DNA of 64,000 nucleotides from Chromobacterium sinusclupearum (GTDB lineage Bacteria > Pseudomonadota > Gammaproteobacteria > Burkholderiales > Chromobacteriaceae): contig NZ_PPTF01000078.1 in NCBI RefSeq assembly GCF_002902845.1, positions 40,248-104,247 of the forward strand, written 5' to 3'. Below the pieces are notes generated by a model, which saw nothing but the letters and a program-made list of their open reading frames with translations, did no database searches and was not told the origin of the DNA. Position 1 is the stretch's first letter; every line of letters starts with the position of its first letter. The position numbers were made by a program, and so were the translations under genes. This document shows positions 31,576 through 38,781 of this stretch, piece after piece.

Positions 31576-31890
31576 CTACGACAAGCGCTTGTAGGTATCC
31601 AGCAGGCCGCGAACAAGCACGCGGCCCTTCTCGTCAACTTGGTTCAGATCAGCCAACAGACTGCTGTCCGCGTTCGACAGCGCTGCACCGTTGCGAATGC
31701 CTGTCACAAGATACAGGACGTCGAAGCCCGCCTCATGCCATTTCTGGAGAGTTTCAACATTGGGCGTTCTTTCTCCTTTTTCGTAGGAGTAGTACGTCGT
31801 GTAGCCAATACCTGCAGCCTTCGCCGCATCGGTCTGGATTATTCCAAGCCGTTTGCGCTCTTCTTTGAGCCGGTCCGAAAAATGACTCAT
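31576..31890 (-). CDS. XRE-family repressor-like protein (paralogue 1)
   Basis: The 104-residue protein has an N-terminal helix-turn-helix (RLKEERKRLGIIQTDAAKAA, TTYYSYEKGERTPN) and a C-terminal segment with FDVLYLVTGIRNGAALSNAD. It is about half identical to the neighbouring repressor and follows it in the same direction, so the two probably arose by duplication or by recombination with a related prophage. It may retain repressor function or have diverged in operator specificity. Confidence 0.8.
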   Translation of the reverse strand: MSHFSDRLKEERKRLGIIQTDAAKAAGIGYTTYYSYEKGERTPNVETLQKWHEAGFDVLYLVTGIRNGAALSNADSSLLADLNQVDEKGRVLVRGLLDTYKRLS

Positions 31891-31916
31891 TCGATACCCA
31901 TGGGTGCTGTCAACGG

Positions 31917-32237
31917 TTAGCTGTTGGTGTAGCTCTCGACAAACGATTGGGCGCTGGCCAGCCAGGCACGGCGGGCTTTGTCATCGAGTTGGTTGATACG
32001 GGCCAGCAGGCTGCTGTCCTCGTTCGAGAGAGCTGCACCGTTGCGAACACCTGTCACAATGTACAGTACGTCAAAACCGGCTTCATGCAGCCTTTGAAGG
32101 GTCTCTGCATTTGGGGTTCGGTCCCCTCGCTCATAGTTCTGATAAGCCGTAAAGCTCACCCCTGCTGCTTTAGCAGCATCCATCTGGATGAAGTTAAGCC
32201 TGTTGCGCTCTTCCCTCAAACGCACATTAATACTCAC
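31917..32237 (-). CDS. XRE-family prophage repressor (paralogue 2, operator-proximal)
   Basis: The 106-residue C-type repressor has RLREERNRLNFIQMDAAKAA and YQNYERGDRTPNAETLQ in the helix-turn-helix region. A GTG at 32237 with GAGGA nine bases upstream gives the same length as its paralogue; the longer frame to 32312 would run across the operator. It faces the early promoter at 32257-32284, whose spacer holds a 16-bp palindrome, as expected for the lysogeny repressor. Confidence 0.85.
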   Translation of the reverse strand: MSINVRLREERNRLNFIQMDAAKAAGVSFTAYQNYERGDRTPNAETLQRLHEAGFDVLYIVTGVRNGAALSNEDSSLLARINQLDDKARRAWLASAQSFVESYTNS

Positions 32238-32256
32238 GAATGTCGTCCTCAGCGTA

Positions 32257-32284
32257 TTGACACACCAACATTTGTTGGTATTAT
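32257..32284 (+). promoter_or_regulatory. Early promoter with repressor operator in the spacer
   Basis: TTGACA and TATTAT are 16 bp apart. The spacer is filled by the palindrome ACCAACA-TT-TGTTGGT (32264-32279). Repressor binding there would directly block RNA polymerase. A second inverted repeat, ACTATG-ttagg-CATAGT, lies about 20 bp downstream. Confidence 0.75.
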
Positions 32285-32322
32285 GTCGTTCATGACTCAC
32301 TATGTTAGGCATAGTAACTCAC

Positions 32323-32568
32323 ATGGCCCACGTTCCGAAGCGCAAGCGTCGTTCATCTGGCCCCGCCAGGGCGCCAAGAGGAGCGGCAACCGAGAGAGTG
32401 CAAATGTACCTGACCGTGCAAGAGGTCTCCGAGCTGGATGAAATTAGCAAATCGCTCAACCTCAGTAGAAGCAATTTTGCCGGCGCACTTTGCCGTCTCG
32501 GTTTAGAGGATTTCAAGGCTCAGATCAACGATCAAGGCAACGATACCCCAAGCGCATTTTTCGCATAA
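32323..32568 (+). CDS. Small early protein, ribbon-helix-helix-like
   Basis: The 81-residue basic protein has a Lys/Arg-rich N-terminus (KRKRRSSGPARAPRGAATER). A segment like a ribbon-helix-helix fold follows (VQMYLTVQEVSELDEISKSL, LSRSNFAGALCRLGLEDF). First gene under the early promoter and divergent from the repressor, the position of Cox in P2. It may be the lytic-switch partner; similarity to Cox is not evident. Confidence 0.65.
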   Translation: MAHVPKRKRRSSGPARAPRGAATERVQMYLTVQEVSELDEISKSLNLSRSNFAGALCRLGLEDFKAQINDQGNDTPSAFFA

Positions 32569-32590
32569 CCACCGAACAGGAGGGCTTACT

Positions 32591-32785
32591 GTGGCAACTA
32601 CCTTTCCCCAGCAGCATCAGGCTTTGAATCAACACTTGGCCATGCACTACGGCATGACTGCCGGCGTGTGCGCCTATGCCGCCAAGTACATGCTGAAGTG
32701 CAAAACCGAAGCGCAGCTGCAAGCAGCGCTGGCGGAATACCACCAGCTCCCGCCCGCTCAGATTCAACAGGAACACCGCGCATGA
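32591..32785 (+). CDS. Hypothetical early protein, 64 aa
   Basis: Starts with GTG after AGGAGGG at a good distance. Includes HLAMHYGMTAGVCAYAAKYM and a polar C-terminus. It lies 22 bp after the RHH-like gene and overlaps the next gene by 4 bp, so it belongs to the early operon. No family recognised. Confidence 0.6.
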   Translation: MATTFPQQHQALNQHLAMHYGMTAGVCAYAAKYMLKCKTEAQLQAALAEYHQLPPAQIQQEHRA

Positions 32786-32973
32786 CACAGCAAATGTATC
32801 TGGTCTTTCGTGCGCAAGACGGCCTGGCTACCGCCAGGCAGTGCGCAACCTTAGTTGTCAGTAGCTTTCTGGTCCTACTCACTGGCAAGGCTCGCATTCG
32901 CTGGCAGCCAGATACCCGGTTTGGCAGTTGGGACCAGATGCGATTTATTGCTCAGGCGTGGTTGCAGAAATGA
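32782..32973 (+). CDS. Hypothetical early protein, 63 aa
   Basis: ATGA overlap with the preceding gene. The product begins MTQQMYLVFRAQDGLATARQ and contains a short hydrophobic patch (VVSSFLVLLTG). Its last 29 bp overlap the end of the convergent gene at 32945. No family recognised. Confidence 0.5.
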   Translation: MTQQMYLVFRAQDGLATARQCATLVVSSFLVLLTGKARIRWQPDTRFGSWDQMRFIAQAWLQK

Positions 32974-33292
32974 GCAGAGTATCCGCGCCCTCCAGCTGCT
33001 TCAAGGCATCAATCGCCGTTTTGCCCTTGGCTGTTATGGATGTGCCGTCTGGCTTAATTATTTGTAGCTCGCAATTATGTTTGGCCTGAATCCAAGCTGT
33101 TAGCACGTCTGCCACTGATTTCCACGGAAAACAGCTGGCAAGGCTAGAAATGCATACAGATACAAACCCGCTGCTATTAGAAGACAGCTTGATGAGTCGA
33201 TTCACAGACAAACCAGCCGCTTCCAAGGTACCGATCAGTTCTGCCGACAAACGGGGATCTAGCTCTAACTGCAAGGAATGATAAGTGCCCAC
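32945..33292 (-). CDS. Hypothetical protein, 115 aa, convergent with the early genes
   Basis: The leftward frame starts at a GTG preceded by GAGAG and ends tail-to-tail with the 63-aa gene. It has a protein-like composition, with SLQLELDPRLSAELIGTLEA at the start and IIKPDGTSITAKGKTAIDAL near the end. That C-terminal pattern resembles small effector-associated domains, but this is a weak impression. The frame is open far upstream (to 33874), but there it is the shadow of the YmfL-like gene. Confidence 0.5.
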   Translation of the reverse strand: MGTYHSLQLELDPRLSAELIGTLEAAGLSVNRLIKLSSNSSGFVSVCISSLASCFPWKSVADVLTAWIQAKHNCELQIIKPDGTSITAKGKTAIDALKQLEGADTLLISATTPEQ

Positions 33293-33445
33293 GGTAGCTC
33301 TCGTTATCAAATGCCAAACACTGCGCCAGCGCTGCCACGCTGCGAAATGGTTGGTGAGGTTGGCGCTGCATATCTGGCGCAGCAAAGTCTGCCTGATTGC
33401 GCTGGATGAAAAATTGGCCAAGACATCGGCAGGGTGAGGAAGAAC

Positions 33446-33892
33446 ATGGACACGATACGTATCAGTTATCAAAGCATGTGTAAAGCCATGCCAGGTGGAT
33501 GGCCGGTTATGGCTGCGGCACTGGGCATGAGCAAAGACGCCTTGGAAAACCGCGTGTACGAGCGCAAGGGCCAATCGGTATCTGTCCATGAAGCCTTGCA
33601 GATGCAAGCCTTTAGCGGCACCACGCTGTTTGCCGAGGCCGTTGCGGCGGAGGCCTGCGGCGTGTTTATCCCTCTGCCGGACGTGGCGGCGGTGGACGAT
33701 GAAGAAATCCAGCGCGTGTACATGGAGCTGGTGGACGAGGTGGGCCGCCTGGCGCGCGAATGGCGCGAAGCCACCCGCGACGGCGAGGTGGACAAGCGCG
33801 AACGCCAGCGCCTGGAGGCCATCCGCGACGCCATCTGCACCAAGGTGACGCAGATGAACCATCTGACCTTTCAAGTGTTCTGCAGGAGCTAA
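33446..33892 (+). CDS. YmfL/CII-like prophage regulatory protein
   Basis: The 148-residue protein has the family segment VMAAALGMSKDALENRVYER near residue 25, which acts as a DNA-binding helix-turn-helix, and a charged C-terminal helical region. Such proteins sit in early regions of P2-like and lambdoid prophages and are thought to regulate lysogeny establishment or replication genes. ATG at 33446 follows GAGGA at the correct spacing. It lies 5 bp before the ogr-like gene. Confidence 0.75.
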   Translation: MDTIRISYQSMCKAMPGGWPVMAAALGMSKDALENRVYERKGQSVSVHEALQMQAFSGTTLFAEAVAAEACGVFIPLPDVAAVDDEEIQRVYMELVDEVGRLAREWREATRDGEVDKRERQRLEAIRDAICTKVTQMNHLTFQVFCRS

Positions 33893-33897
33893 TCACC

Positions 33898-34185
33898 ATG
33901 GCCTTTATCTGCCCCCACTGCAACTGCGTGGCCTACACCCGTACCAGTCGCTATTTGTCCCCGCTGACACAGGAAGAGTATTTGCAATGCACCAACATTG
34001 TCTGCGGCCATAACTTCACCCTATTCCGCACCGTGCGCGAAACGCTCAGCCCGCCGGCACTGCCGAAGGCAGGCATCCACATTCCGATGGCAACCAAGCA
34101 GCGGCTCATCGAAATGCAGCTGGAGATACGCCGCCAGAAGGCCGACACGGAAAACCAGCTAGAGCTGCCGGGCCTGACCGCCTAA
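33898..34185 (+). CDS. ogr: Ogr/Delta-type zinc finger late activator
   Basis: Activates late promoters by contacting RNA polymerase alpha. The 95-residue protein has the exact Cys-x2-Cys-x22-Cys-x4-Cys spacing of Ogr/Delta (C5, C8, C31, C36), starting MAFICPHCNC and ending the finger at VCGHNF. In P2 ogr lies just after D; here it is in the early region after the YmfL-like gene, as in several beta-proteobacterial P2-like phages. Its targets are probably the GTTGT-N13-ACAAC dyads at 7111, 14411 and 19808. Confidence 0.9.
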   Translation: MAFICPHCNCVAYTRTSRYLSPLTQEEYLQCTNIVCGHNFTLFRTVRETLSPPALPKAGIHIPMATKQRLIEMQLEIRRQKADTENQLELPGLTA

Positions 34186-34196
34186 GCCCTACCCCT

Positions 34197-34243
34197 CCCC
34201 CTCTCATTGAAAAATCGCACCGCGCAGTGCGAGGGGGCTTTTT
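34197..34243 (+). terminator. Terminator downstream of ogr
   Basis: CCCCCTC (34197-34203) pairs with GAGGGGG (34231-34237), with an inner TCGCAC/GTGCGA stem and a following TTTTT. It separates ogr from the replication genes. Confidence 0.6.
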
Positions 34244-34278
34244 ACGCCCAAAAAACGCAGCACACAGGAGAAAACGCC

Positions 34279-34458
34279 ATGCATCAGCCCCAAGCGCCAC
34301 GCCTTGCCAAGCTCCGTTACGTCCGTTTTGCCAATGGCACCGCCTGCTATTCCACCGCCGGCCGCGAGTTTTCCGGCCTGGGCGAGTGGCTGGAATACCT
34401 GGGCTGCTGCGCCCTGGTGCTGTTGCTGATTGTGCTGCAGTTCGTTTTGCCCGCCTGA
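34279..34458 (+). CDS. Small membrane protein, 59 aa
   Basis: ATG at 34279 with AGGAG upstream. A basic N-terminal part is followed by one strongly hydrophobic C-terminal helix (YLGCCALVLLLIVLQFVLPA). No family recognised. It could be a superinfection or membrane-associated factor, but there is no direct evidence. Confidence 0.6.
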   Translation: MHQPQAPRLAKLRYVRFANGTACYSTAGREFSGLGEWLEYLGCCALVLLLIVLQFVLPA

Positions 34459-34474
34459 TTCTGGAGCCAACGCC

Positions 34475-34942
34475 ATGAATGCCGCTACCCCTGTTAAATC
34501 CCCCTGGCGCAATGTCGCCGTGAACATGGCGCGCGAGAATGCGGCGCGCCATGAGGCGCAGAAAAAAGCCCAGGCCAGGTTGGCGCCGGTGCATCTGCCG
34601 GTGGAGCCGTTGCGCCGCGAGGTGGCCGGGCCGCAACTGGTGGCGGTGGACGAGCTGCAAGCCAAGGTGCTGACGCCTGCGCAGCTGGACGCGCTGGCGG
34701 ACATTCAGGACGCCATCAAGGTATTGGCGCAAGTGGCGCGCGGCATCAATCAGCAAATCTTGCTGAATGGCCTGAAGCTGCGCCAGTTGGCCCTGCATCA
34801 GCCGGGCATGGTGATCGAAGCGATTGAGAACATGCTGCCCGAGGCCCGCATAGCGGAAGCCAAGCTGCTGCGCGGCGGCCTGCCGCTGCGCGCCGAACAG
34901 CCGCAATCCATGCCGGCCGCCCGCGAGGAGCGCGCCGCATGA
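34475..34942 (+). CDS. Hypothetical phage protein upstream of the replication gene
   Basis: The 155-residue protein begins MNAATPVKSPWRNVAVNMAR and is predominantly helical, with an Ala/Lys-rich early region. The stop overlaps the gpA start (ATGA), implying coupling to the replication initiator. It could be a replication accessory protein in the place of P2 gpB, but no homology was recognised. Confidence 0.6.
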   Translation: MNAATPVKSPWRNVAVNMARENAARHEAQKKAQARLAPVHLPVEPLRREVAGPQLVAVDELQAKVLTPAQLDALADIQDAIKVLAQVARGINQQILLNGLKLRQLALHQPGMVIEAIENMLPEARIAEAKLLRGGLPLRAEQPQSMPAAREERAA

Positions 34943-37194
34943 AAACCTGCCGCCTGCCTGATCTGGACCGTTTCCCGCGCCACCTGGGCCGGGCGATTGG
35001 CCGCGAATGGCGCCAGCGCCGGGGCGTGCCCCTGGTGCTGGCCCAGGATCAGGCAGACCCGCGCGAGGCCGAGGCCAACGCCTGGCTGCGCGATCTCACC
35101 CGTTTTATGCCGCGCGACGCGCTGCCGCTGGGCGCGTGCGAGATGGAACTGGTGGAGTTTGCCAAGCAGCGCGCGTTTGAGGCGGACCAGCTGCTCAGCC
35201 GCGGCGCAAACATGGAGCAGCTGGAACGCTACTGCGCCCGCTATGGCGTGGAGCCGCCGGCCGGTAAAACAAAAGCAGGCCGTGCCAAGCGCGTGGCATG
35301 CAGCTTGTGGTGGCGCCGCGCCCTGCGCCGCGTCAATGCCCGCCGCAGCGAGCATCTGTCTATCCAGCTAGGGCTGGTGCATCGCCGCCACGGCCTGTAT
35401 GCCAGCCATGACGCCATTACCCGCCGCCGCGAGCAGAAGCGCCGCAACCGCGGCTTGCTGGAGGCGCTGGCCGCCATCAACGAGCTGGGCCAGGAATACA
35501 CCCTGCAACAGCTGGCGGACCTCAGCACCAGTAACCCGGTGATCCGCCGCGCGGAACTGATGGTGCGGATTGCCGGTTTCGAGCATATCGCCGTGGGCCT
35601 GGAATACGCCGGCGAGTTCATCACCGTTACCGCGCCCAGCAAATTTCACCCGCGCCACGCCAAGAGCGGCAAGCGCAATGCTAAGTACAACGGCGCCACG
35701 CCCATCGATACCCGCGACTATCTGCAAACCGTGTGGTCACGCATTACCGCCGCCATGGCGCGAATCGGCGTCCGCCCGTTTGGCTTTCGCGTGGCGGAAC
35801 CGCACCACGACGGCACGCCGCACATGCATGCGCTGCTGTTCATGGCCAAGGACAAGGTCAAAGCCTTCCGCGCCATTGTGGCCCGCTATGCCGTGCGTGA
35901 AGACCGCCAAGAGCTGGGCCTGCGCTACGCGCTGACCAAGGCCGATGCCATGCAGGCGGCGCGCGGTCTGCGCGCCAACGGCGCCAAGGGCAAGCTGGCG
36001 GACATCGCCGCCAAGATCGGCAACGAGGCAGATTTTTGGGCCAACCCGCCGCGCTGGGTATGGAAGGGCATCAAGGCGCGCGTGGCGTTTGAGGCCATCG
36101 ACTGGAAGCGAGGCACGGCCGCCGGCTACATCGCCAAGTACATCGCCAAGAACGTGGACGGTGCCAAGCACAACGGCGACAGCGTGGGCGTGGACTTTGA
36201 GGCGCTGGACCACGCCGGCGTGGCCGGCCCGGATGATGGCGCGAGCAAAAACCAAGCCGCCGCGACCGATGCCACCGTTACCGCCATCCGTGTGGATGCC
36301 TGGGCCAGCCATTGGGGCATCCGCCAGTTTCAGCAGATTGGCGGCCCGCCGGTGGGCGTGTGGCGCGAGCTGCGCCGCTGGGACTATCAAACGGCCGATG
36401 CCGAAGACGTGCTGATGCATGCCGCCATTGCCGCCGACACCGGCAACTGGGGCCGCTTCGTGTACCTGATGGGCGGCCATGAGGCCAAGCGCGCCGACAT
36501 GCCGCTCAGCACCGCCCGCGACAGCCAGCCGGCGGAAAACCGCTACGGCGAACCAGGACAAAAGCGCGTGTTTGGCGTGGTGGAGCTTGCCAGCGGCCAA
36601 TTGGCGCAAACCCGCGTCCATGAATGGCAGATCAGCCGCAAGGCCGCCGGGGTTGAGGGAAGCGCAGCTTCCCCTTGGACTCGTGTCAATAACTCTACGT
36701 TTTTGGAAGTGCCGCCCCAGGGCGAGCCGAAGCCGGAATGGCAGTTCAGCGAGGCTGACCGCGTGCTGGTGGAAAGCCAGGACGACGACAGCGACCTGCT
36801 CACCGCAGAGCAGCTGGTTGCCCGCCGCGAATACGAGGAGCACCAGCGCTATCTGCGGATGTTCCCGGAATTTGTCCATGAATGGGCGCAGCGCGGCATC
36901 GAGGCCCACCAGCTGGCCGCCGAGCGCCAGCGCGAAGCCAGCCGCGAGCGCGTCCGCATGCAAAAGATCAACCGCCGCCTGGCCGCCAACCTGGGCATGA
37001 CGCACCGCCAAGGCATGGAAGTACTGGACGCCATCCGCGCCCAGGCGCTGGGCACCGATAAGCCGCGCCGCCGCCAAACCCGCCCGCGCGACGAGCGCTG
37101 GAGCGCCGGCGGCCCAGGCATCGCCGTTTCTCAACAGCTGGCCCAGGCAACCGCCAGGGCGCGGCAGTGGATCAACCAAGCAGGCCGCGCGTGA
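34939..37194 (+). CDS. A: Replication initiator (P2 gpA family, rolling circle)
   Basis: Nicks the phage origin and starts rolling-circle replication. The 751 residues (P2 gpA 761) carry the HUH metal motif (EPHHDGTPHMH, H295 and H297) and the paired catalytic tyrosines Y397 and Y401 in GYIAKYIAKN, spaced four apart as Y450/Y454 in P2. The C-terminal 150 residues are charged and helical. The nick site is likely inside this gene, as in P2, but could not be located by eye. Confidence 0.94.
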   Translation: MKTCRLPDLDRFPRHLGRAIGREWRQRRGVPLVLAQDQADPREAEANAWLRDLTRFMPRDALPLGACEMELVEFAKQRAFEADQLLSRGANMEQLERYCARYGVEPPAGKTKAGRAKRVACSLWWRRALRRVNARRSEHLSIQLGLVHRRHGLYASHDAITRRREQKRRNRGLLEALAAINELGQEYTLQQLADLSTSNPVIRRAELMVRIAGFEHIAVGLEYAGEFITVTAPSKFHPRHAKSGKRNAKYNGATPIDTRDYLQTVWSRITAAMARIGVRPFGFRVAEPHHDGTPHMHALLFMAKDKVKAFRAIVARYAVREDRQELGLRYALTKADAMQAARGLRANGAKGKLADIAAKIGNEADFWANPPRWVWKGIKARVAFEAIDWKRGTAAGYIAKYIAKNVDGAKHNGDSVGVDFEALDHAGVAGPDDGASKNQAAATDATVTAIRVDAWASHWGIRQFQQIGGPPVGVWRELRRWDYQTADAEDVLMHAAIAADTGNWGRFVYLMGGHEAKRADMPLSTARDSQPAENRYGEPGQKRVFGVVELASGQLAQTRVHEWQISRKAAGVEGSAASPWTRVNNSTFLEVPPQGEPKPEWQFSEADRVLVESQDDDSDLLTAEQLVARREYEEHQRYLRMFPEFVHEWAQRGIEAHQLAAERQREASRERVRMQKINRRLAANLGMTHRQGMEVLDAIRAQALGTDKPRRRQTRPRDERWSAGGPGIAVSQQLAQATARARQWINQAGRA

Positions 37195-37210
37195 GCGGCG
37201 AGGAGGAGAC

Positions 37211-37444
37211 ATGTTTGGACCTGATAGAGCCGTATTGGAGAAAAGGCTGTTCGACCAGCTGGAGCGCGCCGAACAGCAACGCAATGCCGAGGCCGTGGTC
37301 ATTGGCCGAAGCCTGCTGAATGGCCAGCGCGTGGGGAAAGTCTTCTTGGCCCGCCACTTTGGCCAAAGCGATGAACGCTGCAACGCGCTGCGCGCCAGGT
37401 GGCGCCAGCTGATGGAAAACCATGAACAGGAGCAAGCGCAATGA
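37211..37444 (+). CDS. Hypothetical protein, 77 aa
   Basis: The 77-residue charged helical protein starts MFGPDRAVLEKRLFDQLERA, after GGAGGAGA. It overlaps the next gene by 4 bp and follows gpA by 16 bp. A small post-A gene is also present in P2 at this position, but no similarity was recognised. Confidence 0.6.
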   Translation: MFGPDRAVLEKRLFDQLERAEQQRNAEAVVIGRSLLNGQRVGKVFLARHFGQSDERCNALRARWRQLMENHEQEQAQ

Positions 37445-37821
37445 ACGCTATCGCAATCGAACCGAAAACCAACCTCTACACCCGGCTGATGGAAGCCGCC
37501 GTAGGCCGCTACCGCGCCGAGCTGGACGCCGTAAACGGCCAGCTGCGCAACATCGAGCGCGCCGAGCGCATGGCTCGCCGCCTGCGCGACATCGAGCTGG
37601 ACGCCAGCGCCCAGGCCGGCGCCGGCTTCGTGCCCTACCTAGTACTGCGCGTGCCCATCGACATGCTGCCGCTGCAGCGCTACGTGGTGACGCTGGCCGG
37701 CAACGCCCTGGAGCGCCGGCTCGTCGCCAACGGCCGAGACGCCCAAGGCCGGGACCGCTTCCAGATCCTGGCCGCCAACGAAGAACGCACCAACCTGGAA
37801 CTGGTGGTGGAAAGCATCTGA
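37441..37821 (+). CDS. Hypothetical protein, 126 aa
   Basis: Starts in the ATGA overlap with the 77-aa gene. Helical, Arg/Ala-rich, with RNIERAERMARRLRDIELDA near residue 45 and FVPYLVLRVPIDMLPLQRYV after it. Family not recognised. Last gene of the replication operon before a 20-bp inverted repeat. Confidence 0.55.
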   Translation: MNAIAIEPKTNLYTRLMEAAVGRYRAELDAVNGQLRNIERAERMARRLRDIELDASAQAGAGFVPYLVLRVPIDMLPLQRYVVTLAGNALERRLVANGRDAQGRDRFQILAANEERTNLELVVESI

Positions 37822-37836
37822 TCAACCAGCCGCACA

Positions 37837-37920
37837 GCGGCCATAGGCGAGCGGCCAGCCCATCCCATCAACCTGGGCGCCGTCCTCTGAAAACCGGCAA
37901 GGCCGCTCACCTATGGCCGC
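37837..37920. repeat. Long hyphenated inverted repeat, 20-bp arms
   Basis: GCGGCCATAGGCGAGCGGCC at 37837-37856 and its near-exact reverse complement at 37901-37920 (one mismatch) enclose 44 nt. No U tract follows, so it is not an obvious intrinsic terminator. It lies just upstream of the excisionase gene. Confidence 0.75.
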
Positions 37921-37944
37921 CAACCAACAACCGCGAGAACCAAC

Positions 37945-38217
37945 ATGACAACAAAGATTGAAATTGCACCGGACGACGAAAAACCCGCCCGCCCCTGGCA
38001 CGGACAAGGCCCAATCAAAGGCGACCGCTACCTGCGCCGCGATGTGGTGCTTGAACGCGTCGGCATCACCAAGACCACACTCTACGACTGGATTGCCGCC
38101 GGCAACTTCCCTCCGTCCATTCCCCTTGGCGGTGGGTCCGTGGGTTTCCTGGAGTCGCACCTGGAAATCTGGATCAAGTGGCGCTTCGAGTGCGCGGGTT
38201 TAATAAGAGCTGCATGA
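37945..38217 (+). CDS. AlpA-family regulator / excisionase
   Basis: The 90-residue protein contains the AlpA winged-helix pattern: DRYLRRDVVLERVGITKTTL, YDWIAAGNFPPSIPLGG and the C-terminal ESHLEIWIKWR. AlpA-like proteins act as excisionases or activators of integrase in P4-like elements. Its location next to the right att site, apart from the integrase, suits directionality control of excision. A terminator follows. Confidence 0.85.
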   Translation: MTTKIEIAPDDEKPARPWHGQGPIKGDRYLRRDVVLERVGITKTTLYDWIAAGNFPPSIPLGGGSVGFLESHLEIWIKWRFECAGLIRAA

Positions 38218-38264
38218 CGGTCCTACATGGACCCTGGTGAAGAAACCACATCAACCATAGAATC

Positions 38265-38291
38265 AAAGCCATCCGTCAGGATGGCTTTTTT
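38265..38291 (+). terminator. Terminator after the AlpA-type gene
   Basis: AAAGCCATCC-gtca-GGATGGCTTT with a T run. Ends rightward transcription before the right attachment region. Confidence 0.8.
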
Positions 38292-38337
38292 CATGTGCAA
38301 CCTCAGCAATTTCGTCCCCAATACGTGACCAAAACAT

Positions 38338-38394
38338 GGGGGTATATGATGGGGTATAAATTTTTCAATAAAAAATAAATTGATAAATATCAAT
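38338..38394. promoter_or_regulatory. Right-end AT-rich segment with candidate arm sites and a palindrome
   Basis: GGGGTAT occurs at 38339-38345 and 38351-38357, matching the left-end words. The perfect palindrome ATTGATA-AA-TATCAAT lies at 38379-38394. Integrase, excisionase or IHF binding is a reasonable guess for this AT-rich end. Confidence 0.4.
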
Positions 38395-38444
38395 ACATTA
38401 AATTACAAATCGACAAGCTGCTGACGCGCGAAGATTTGGTTTCA

Positions 38445-38506
38445 GCCAAAATCTAAACAGACCGCAAAGCCGCCAAAACCAAGGGTTTGGCGGCCTTTTT
38501 CATTCC
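38445..38506. repeat. attR-side direct repeat
   Basis: 62 bp aligned without gaps to positions 2-63 with three differences. Homology continues weakly for another 40 bp, which in the left copy is the start of the region upstream of int. Confidence 0.8.
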
Positions 38507-38539
38507 GTTTCGGTTGGGTTGGGAACCGTGACAGTCGGG

Positions 38540-38648
38540 TGGCGCCTGAAATACCGTTTCGCAGGCAAGGAAAATTCTGTCCCTGGAGGCCTATCCGGAA
38601 GCGCCGCTCAAGGGTGCCCCACCAAAACCAGATGAGGCTCGCCGCCTG
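38540..38648 (+). pseudogene. Decayed integrase fragment beyond attR
   Basis: TGGCGCCTGAAATACCGTTT and the following GCAGGCAAGGAAAA match the prophage int at about 282-315. More diverged matches (CTATCC-GAAG, CGCTCAAGG, GATGAGGC-CGCCGCCTG) run to 38648. The fragment corresponds to int residues about 38-76, has frameshifts and lacks the int 5' end. With the homologous left flank of int before it, it looks like the scar of a second related element integrated in tandem at the same site. Confidence 0.75.
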
Positions 38649-38781
38649 CCAGCCGCTCCAGACATCCGCCTCGCGCAGTACACACGGTCTTTGCCATGTC
38701 CGGGGCAGGTGATGGCATCTTGGACGAAACTATCTAGAATAAAAATCACCACTGAAGATCATCGCCAGCAGGGAGTGCAAG

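Larger units (their letters stand above)
2..38506. mobile_element. P2-like prophage, complete-looking, with cargo modules
   Basis: The element is bounded by a 62-bp direct repeat, with a P4/P2-type integrase inside the left copy and an AlpA-like excisionase inside the right copy. The P2 head, lysis and tail genes are all recognisable and in canonical order, with Q and P leftward and O to D rightward. A repressor region, an Ogr-type activator and a gpA-like replication gene follow. Each structural gene is open and close to its P2 length, so induction is plausible but not shown. Cargo sits in at least four places: int-Q, S-V, G-FI and D-repressor. Confidence 0.95.

Noticed and set aside
32945..33874. 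309-codon reading of the leftward early-region frame
   Set aside because: The upstream two thirds are antisense to the YmfL-like gene; only the last 115 codons from the GTG look like protein.
35737..37383. 548-codon leftward frame opposite the replication gene
   Set aside because: Mirror of gpA coding sequence; composition typical of antisense GC-rich frames and no ribosome-binding site.
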